Source: Prorocentrum cordatum (taxonomy: Eukaryota > Sar > Dinophyceae > Prorocentrales > Prorocentraceae). From it: a stretch of DNA of 57,500 bases. A program made the position numbers and the translations under genes. The stretch covers positions 57,501 to 115,000 of the forward strand of contig CAUYUJ010006324.1 in assembly GCA_963575745.1 (NCBI GenBank). Reading direction: 5' to 3'. Under the pieces are notes generated by a model that was not told the DNA's origin, did not search any database, and saw only the letters and a list, made by a program, of their open reading frames with translations. This document shows, in pieces, positions 51,491-57,500 of this stretch (its first letter is position 1; each line of letters opens with the position of its first letter).

Positions 51491-52198
51491 CGGCCGAGCC
51501 GAGCAGGCGCGCGGTGCAGCCGTCCGAGACTAGGACGAGTGGCAGGGGGGACAGGAGGAGGGATACCAGCAGGACGAAGAAGGAGGAGGACAACAAATGT
51601 GTCGCACATCGATGAACAAACGCCAGAGGTCTCTTGAAATCCCTGGAGGTCCCCGGAAACCTCCACAAGGCGATTGAGGCCAAACCAGGGCCCAACACAT
51701 CCGAAAACCTCCCATCCCCGACGAGGCTGACGATGAAATTGTTTTCGCGGCTCCAATGCGGCCAGGGATCCCCTTTCACAAACGTTCGAGTCCCATGGAA
51801 TGCATCGCTGCGTCCCGAGCACACGCGCGCGCGGCGAAGGGCACCAATCTAATTGCAAGCCAGCCATGCCCCCATCACCGTTGGTTCTCCTCCTCCTCCT
51901 CCTACTCCTCCTCCTCCCACTACGGAGAACTGCAGACGGGAGCACCTGCTTGGCCGTGGGCTAGCCCGCCTCCTGCGCTCTCTTTCGACGCCGATTCCTA
52001 GGATGTTCTTGCCAAGCGTCTTGGGCAGCCTCCTGCTGCTCCTCCTCCTCCGCCTCCTCCTCCTCCTCATCGTCCTCATCGTCCTCGTCCTCGTTGTCCT
52101 TCTCCTCCTCCTCCTCCTCCTCCTCCTCCTCCTCCTTCTCCTAAACCTTCTCCTAGTTACTCCTCCTCCTCCTCTTCCTCCTCATCCTCTTCCTCCTT

Positions 52199-52231
<33 letters not shown>

Positions 52232-52484
52232 CTCGTCCTCGTCCTTGTTGTCCTCCTCCCCTCCTCCTCCTCCTCCCTCCTCCCCCTCCCGTTCTCCTCC
52301 TCCTCCTCCTCCTCCTCCTCTTCCTCCTCCCCCCTCCTCCGCCTCCTCCTCCTCCTCCTCCTCCTATCCTTCTCCTCCTCCTCCTCTCCTCCTCCTCCTC
52401 CTCCTCCTCCTCCTCCCTCCTCCTCCTCCTCCTCTCCTCCTCCTCCACCTCCCCCTCCTCTTCCTCCTGCTCCCCTTCTTCCTC
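51491..52484 (+). repeat. 1-kb tandem array, unit 4
   Basis: Core near-identical to the other units; total 994 bp, most of the variation being in (TCC)n. Confidence 0.92.
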
Positions 52485-53080
52485 CGGCCGAGCCGAGCAG
52501 GCGCGCGGTGCAGCCGTCCGAGACTAGGACGAGTGGCAGGGGGGAGAGGAGAATGGATACCAGTAGGACGAAGAGGGAGGAGGACAACAAATGTGTCGCA
52601 CATCGATGAACAAACGCCAGAGGTCTCTTGAAATCCCTGGAGGTCCCCAGAAACCTCCACAAGGCAATTGAGGCCAAACCAGGGCCCAACACATCCGAAA
52701 ACCTCCCATCCCCGACGAGGCTGACGATGAAATTGTTTTCGCGGCTCCAATGCGGCCAGGGATCCCCTTTCACAAACGTTCGAGTCCCATGGAATGCATC
52801 GCTGCGTCCCGAGCACACGCGCGCGCGGCGAAGGGCACCAATCTAATTGCAAGCCAGCCACGCCCCCATCACCGTTGGTTCTCCTCCTACTCCTCCTCCT
52901 CCTCCTACTCCTTCTTCTCCTTCTCCTCCTCCTCCTCCTCCTCCTCCTCCTCCTCCCCCTACGGAGAATTGCAGACGGGAGCACCTGCTTGGCCGTGGGC
53001 TAGCCCGCCTCCGGCGCCCTCTTTCGACGCCGATTCCTAGGATGTTCTTGCCAAGCGTCTTGGGCAGCCTCCTCTGCCTC
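52485..53080 (+). repeat. 1-kb tandem array, unit 5 (last, truncated)
   Basis: Complete core, then the array stops at GCAGCCTCCTCTGCCTCG where the others enter TCC tracts. Sequence after 53080 is unrelated. Confidence 0.9.
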
Positions 53081-54364
53081 GTTTTTGGCCAATCTACGGT
53101 AGAGGGAGACCACTGTGGACACTCCCCCGCCCCCCAAAACTCAAAGTTGGCACGCGCGGGGAAAATTGCGGTCGAAGTGCAACTCATCCAACCCACCGCC
53201 AACATTGATCATTGGGGGATTGGGCATTGACAGATGAGTGTGGCATGAGTGTTCGCTGATTTCTTCCCAGGCGTGTATCCTAGGCAGCCTTGTGCAGCTG
53301 GGCCGTCCTTGTGCGGATGGTCTTCAAATTGTGCTCCTTTGGTGTGCCCTCCCCTCCCCTCCCTTCTCGCTCACGGCCGCTTTCGCCTGTCTTCCTGCCG
53401 CCAGTGAATTTGCGCTTTCGGGTGCCTCCGCCGCGCTGCGATATCAAAACAAAGTGTGCCGTCGGGACTGCTCAGAAAAAGGCCCCCGCGCATGCCAACC
53501 TTACGTTGGGCTTCGGAGCAGAACTTACAAGTGGCGGCACCAGCGCTTCTCTGAGGCGCCACCAGAAAAAGTCAATGCCATATCTTGCATCCCGTTTTGG
53601 TCTTCCCAGGGTGCCCGTAAGCTTGGCCAAAACCACTTGCCTTCAAAGCAGAGTACATCATCGGACGGCGACGCGCAGGGCACCGGCGCTTTGTCAGCGT
53701 CTGCGGAGATGAGCTCCTTCGCCGACTGGCCGGCGCGAAGGGGGACAAGGAATGATCTTGGCGATGCTCCCCACAGGACATCACCCATTTTGCTGCGTGA
53801 CCTGGGGATGCCAGTGCTGCGTTCCACAGCGCGAGGACAAGTACATTTTTCATACCACCAGGCGCTTTGTTTTCTTACGCTCATCCGCCCCCCCCAAACA
53901 AATCCATGCATCACGATGCTCACTTGTTTTGCTTTATCTTTGCGAGCAAAACAGGTGGCGCACGCGTGCGCTTGCTGCGACGCCCTACCGACACGTGTGA
54001 GGACTGGACAGGGAGGAGTTGTTTCAAAGGAAGAGGGATGGAGGAGGAGGAGGAGGAGGAGGACCAGTGTAAACCCAAGACTCATCAACGATGTTGAAAT
54101 ACACCCTCTCTCCAAGATCCCTCTTCATAGGCCTCTACAAGGGGTCATTTCCATAGGAAATTGCCATGTTGGGGGACATTCGTGTGAACTGTTTGAAGCG
54201 TGCAAAAACAGCATTCTCAGGACTTCAACGCCACTGGCTAACCTGACTGCTGCGTCTTGGTGATCCTGACTCGTGCCAGGATGCCACTCCTGGGATTTCA
54301 ACTCCGCGAATCAACGTAACGATTGCGCCCTGAAATTCCTGAACCATTCCAACACTTGTTTTCT
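53081..54364 (+). other. Unique stretch with a 341-codon ORF of doubtful reality
   Basis: The frame 53238-54263 is open for 341 codons outside low-complexity DNA, longer than expected by chance at this composition. Words such as YKWRHQRFSEAPPEKVNA and SASAEMSSFADWPARRG are plausible, but no domain, splice context or SL is visible and the reverse strand is open over 53525-54115 too. 54040-54115 matches 42400-42480. Confidence 0.25.
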
Positions 54365-54960
54365 GGTGCGAATGTTAAGAACGAATGTGCGCGGCGCTAA
54401 GACGATAGCCACATTTTGAAAACGAGCCGCCTTCAATCCGTGAAACTTTCGCAACTGTTACAGACGAATGTGCGCGGAGCTGGGGAGAGAGCCACACTTT
54501 GAAAACGACCCGCCTTCAATCCGCGAAGCTCTGTTAAACTTTTGAAACGCATGTGCGCGGCGCTGCGGCGGGAACCACATTTTGAAAACGAGCCGCCTTC
54601 AACCCGTGAAAATCGTGCGACTTTTTGCAACGATTGTCCGCGGCGCTAATGCGAGAGCCACATTTTGAAAACGGCCCGCCCTCAATCCGTGAAGCTCTTG
54701 TAGTAGTTGAAATCAAATGCGCGCGGCGCTCAGGCGAAGCCACATTTTGAAAACGAACCGCCCTCAATCCGTGAAGCTCTTGCAGCTGTTTAAAATGAAT
54801 GCGCGCAGCGCTGCGGCGGATGCTACATTTTGAGAACTACCCGCCCTCAATCCGTGAAGCTCTTGCAACTGTTAAAAACAATTTTGCGTGGCGTTAAAGG
54901 CGAGAGCCACATTTTGAAATCGGCCCGCCCTCAATCCGCGAAACTGTTGTCAATCTTCAG
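54365..54960. repeat. GCCACATTTTGAAAACG satellite
   Basis: Eight units of about 75 bp: GCGCGGCGCTAAGNCG, GAGCCACATTTTGAAAACG and CCCGCCCTCAATCCGTGAA. The reverse strand reads a matching 25-residue repeat, but no start or splice context supports translation. Confidence 0.9.
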
Positions 54961-55429
54961 CATCGGGGTCATAGCGGGTGAGGAGATCTCAGGCGAAACG
55001 CCAATCAGTGGATGGTTTGAAAGCTTCGGCAGATACCGTGCCTGGCCGCATGCCCGTTGTAGGGCCCGAAGAGACACTAAATACTGATTCTTTGTAGGTG
55101 TTCTAAGGGTCGTGGCTTGTTCGCCTTTTCGGGCATCCCTCGGTTCGAACCGGCCCAAGAAGAGGCCTCCAAGATAGACGACCTCAAAGAGCCCGTCGAC
55201 GGCCCAATACGGCCTCGATACGGCTCCGCGACTGCCCGAAGAAACCTTGCAGACGGCGAAGAGGGCCCTAAGACGGCCCCTTGGGTCTCAAGACTGCTCC
55301 ACAGGAGCCCAGCACAACTCCAGGACGGCACGAATGAGCTCCCAGAAGTGAGGTCGAGAAGTGTCCGATGTGATGGCGTTTCTTTGACGCTTCTTTTTGC
55401 AAGTGATAATTGTCATCCGCATCACCGCT
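54961..55429. repeat. CCTAAGACGGCC-type repeat; otherwise no gene
   Basis: 55145-55340 has loose repeats of AAGACGGCCCC related to 2750-2850. 54975-55000 contains one AGATCTCAGGCGAAACG phrase of the 60-bp satellite family. Confidence 0.5.
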
Positions 55430-56375
55430 CATCAGCAGCAGCATCATCATCATAATCGTCATCATCATCATCGTCATCATGATCACCATCATCATCATGA
55501 GAGCAATCGTGAGATCGACAGTGAGATCGATAGTAAGTTCGATCGCGAGATCGATCATGGGATCGATTGTGAGATCGATAGTGAGGACGATATGTCGATA
55601 TTGAAATCGATGGTGAGACCGATGCTTAAATCGATTGAGTGAGATCCGTAGTGAAATCGATCGTGGCATCGATAGTGGGATCGATCGTAAGATCGATAAT
55701 GATATCGCTGGTGAGATCGATTGAGTTCGATGGATAGTGAGATCGATAGTCACATTGATGGTTAAGTCGATAATGAGATTGATGATGAGATCGATTGAGT
55801 GAGATGAATCGTGAGATCGATCATGAGATCGATAATGATTCGTGGGATCGATAAAGAGATCGATAAGGAGATCGAGCAGGAAGCCGGGAACCCGGGAACC
55901 CGGAACCCACCGACATTGGCCCGGGGTCCGGAACCAACAACCAGGAACCTGGGAACCCAGAACCCGGAACCCAGGAACCCATCCGGCTATCACAATCGGC
56001 GGGAAATGTTCGTCAAATCTTTTATTTAGCCGGGGAACCCAGAACTGACCGAAATCGGCCCGGAACCAATAACCTGGAACCCGGGAACCTGGAACCGGGA
56101 ACCCGGGAACCCAGCGTGCGACCAAAATCGGCGGGAAATGTTCGCCAAATCTTTCAACTTCTGCGAGGACCCCTTCAGTGCAAGCATTGATTTGGGAACT
56201 AGCCTGGGAACCCATGCAGAACCCACCGAAATCGGCCCGGAACCAATAATCGGGAACCCGGAACCGGGAACCCGGGCACCCAGCGTGAGACCAAAATCGG
56301 CGAGAATTTTTCGCCAAAATTTTCAACTTCCGCGAGGGCCCCTTCAGTGCAAGCACTGATTGGGGAATATGGAAA
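55430..56375 (+). repeat. ATC tract, GATCGA array and GGGAACC block
   Basis: (ATC)n at 55440-55500, GATCGATNGTGA array 55500-55880, GGGAACC repeats 55880-56290, and the AGCGTGCGACCAAAATCGGC block twice (56113-56200 and 56278-56370). Same order and orientation as 6955-7400. Confidence 0.88.
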
Positions 56376-56384
56376 AAGAATTGA

Positions 56385-56587
56385 GGAGGAGGAGGAGGAC
56401 GACGACGAAGAGGAAGATGGCGCCGAGGGCGAGGAGGCCTCCCAGGGTAAGGGGCTGCGTAGGACGCGGCCCAGCCCGCCGACGCGGGGTGGGGGATGGA
56501 CGTCCTGGTGCAGATCGACACGCTGTTCGGGCTGCCCGCCAGCCAGGCGCCGCTCCGCCGCCGCCGCTGCCACCGTCGCTGTCGCCG

Positions 56588-56620
<33 letters not shown>
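56385..56620 (+). CDS. Candidate exon: acidic run and GWGMDVLVQIDTLFGLP
   Basis: One frame reads an acidic run (EEEEDDDEEEDGAEGEEASQ) up to CAGGGTAAGG, a good donor consensus. In another frame, after AG at 56460-56461, the sequence reads DAAQPADAGWGMDVLVQID then TLFGLPASQAPL, clearly protein-like, before a (GCC)n/(GTC)n tract. The 15-nt gap is too short for a normal intron, so one reading may be a relic or an indel separates them. No family recognised. Confidence 0.35.
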
Positions 56621-56631
<11 letters not shown>

Positions 56632-57059
56632 GTCGTCCCGCACACACCCTCCCACCATAGGGGAGTGTGCGATGTCCCAGTGTGCGCGACAGGGTGCGCA
56701 AGGCGGGACACCATGTCCTTCCAACCCTCCAGGTCCGGGCTCCATACGCCTGGGCCGACACCTCAGGGGAGACACCATGAGGCACCATACGCCTTCCCTA
56801 CAAGCTTGTGTCACATGCTAGATAGATTGAGTGAGTTCGTGTATTTCAAGGTTTGTTTCTCCTTCTCCTCGTTCCCCACAGGTATTCGATATGAGCAGCA
56901 GTCTCTTCCGCCCCCCTTTATGTGAGATCGTGCCGCCTTTTCTCCCGTACATGTTTTTGACGCATCGGATTTCACAAATTGTTGTTTGGTCTTTCAGTCG
57001 GATCGTTTCTGAAAGGTGCTCCCGATGCAACGTTGGCCTCGTTGTAGCGTGAGTCCTGC
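56621..57059. other. No gene seen
   Basis: Unique sequence after the (GTC)n tract (56560-56640). Several short ORFs, none convincing. Confidence 0.4.
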
Positions 57060-57252
57060 ATGAACTGCGAGGAGAATTCGAGCTATAGCGCGATTCCCAA
57101 GTAAATCGTGAGAGAGGCCAAAACGAGAGCACGATTCCTAAGTGTCGAGGGCGCGCCGTGCGAATAAATTGCGAGGAAGTCCCACGCGAGAGCGCGATTC
57201 CTGCATAACTTGTGAGGAATTCCCGCGAGAGTGCGCGATTTGGGAATGATTT
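57060..57252. repeat. 40-bp satellite
   Basis: Four or five units of GCGAGGAAGTCCCACGCGAG then AGCGCGATTCCTGNATAA. Related units at 38340-38545. Confidence 0.75.
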
Positions 57253-57487
57253 GCGAGGAAATATCAGGCGGGAACCGTTTGTTGTTGTTGGTGCTGTGGT
57301 TGAATTTTCATTTCTGAAGAATAATTATTGTTGATCCCCCCCGTCCGGTGCACATTGTTTTTTTCGATTGGAGTGCCCTTCCCGGGGCTCGCACCCTGTT
57401 TTCCATCAGGGAAAGTATTGAGGGTCAAACTATGTCGTTGGCCCCCGGTTTACAACAACAACAGCTCCCGCCTGATACTTCCTCACA
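57253..57487 (+). mobile_element. Foldback element at window edge
   Basis: Left GAGGAAATATCAGGCGGGAA then CCGTTTGTTGTTGTTG; right CAACAACAACAGCTCCCGCC then TGATACTTCCTC, inverted, with 10-12 perfect pairs around TATCAGGCGGGA. The core (57330-57430) matches 37850-37990 in inverted orientation. The element interrupts a 40-bp satellite whose GAGGAA unit edges its arms. Confidence 0.7.
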
Positions 57488-57500
57488 ATTAATTGAAGCA

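Noticed and set aside
48774-52846. 72-codon ORF conserved in all five array cores as a small gene family
   Set aside because: The whole core is near-identical at DNA level, so conservation does not show coding constraint; mentioned only as an observation.
48004-52984. Long Ser/Pro/Leu and Glu/Arg ORFs in the TCC array
   Set aside because: Triplet repeat artefacts; frames change between units with linker length.
55080-55165. tRNA-like sequence around GGTTCGAACC
   Set aside because: The T-loop-like box has no matching acceptor stem or anticodon arm at the right distances.

Overview
The window looks like nuclear DNA of a dinoflagellate. The strongest evidence is at 20335-20355, where 21 consecutive bases of the dinoflagellate trans-spliced leader (SL) lie directly in front of a start codon. 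Other evidence agrees: genes are broken into short exons with GT/GC donors and AG-G acceptors, long introns are packed with microsatellites, most of the sequence is satellite or foldback repeat, and the proteins belong to dinoflagellate-type expanded families. No bacterial operon logic, CRISPR array, rRNA or tRNA was seen.

Layout. 0-3 kb: satellites and a GAT microsatellite. 2.9-4.0 kb: a foldback element, then the 3' part of a pentatricopeptide-repeat (PPR) gene, the clearest conserved protein here. 4-10 kb: satellites (12-bp CCCTCG-type arrays, GATCGA arrays) and a decayed gene. 10.6-14.5 kb: a multi-exon gene (locus A) that opens at an ATG behind a degenerate SL relic and carries several breaks. 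15.2-18.0 kb: a second multi-exon gene (locus B) with well-formed phase-0 introns. 20.3-24.5 kb: a broken transposon-like gene (locus C) that begins at the intact SL relic and ends in exons separated by a 152-nt intron built around a perfect hairpin. 25.2-25.9 kb: an intact 226-codon ORF behind a weak tandem SL-like sequence. 27.5-32.7 kb: a 5-kb composite of nested inverted and direct repeats. 33.8-34.6 kb: an AT-rich island. 35.3-42.2 kb: three exons that together spell a PH domain, separated by introns of about 3.9 and 2.3 kb full of repeats and foldback elements. 43-48 kb: satellites. 48.0-53.1 kb: a tandem array of about 1-kb units. 53-57.5 kb: further satellites, one candidate exon at 56.4 kb, and a foldback element at the right edge.

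How the parts relate. The genes do not form a pathway. The PPR protein is probably an organelle RNA-binding factor and the PH protein a membrane or phosphoinositide-binding protein. Loci A, B and C look like dinoflagellate-specific multicopy families. The recurring theme is mRNA recycling (SL relics at gene starts) combined with a short hairpin repeat, core TTGGGATTTG, that sits in or beside introns and may be a source of new introns. Family resemblances are from memory; no search was run. Exon limits without a clear splice signal are approximate.
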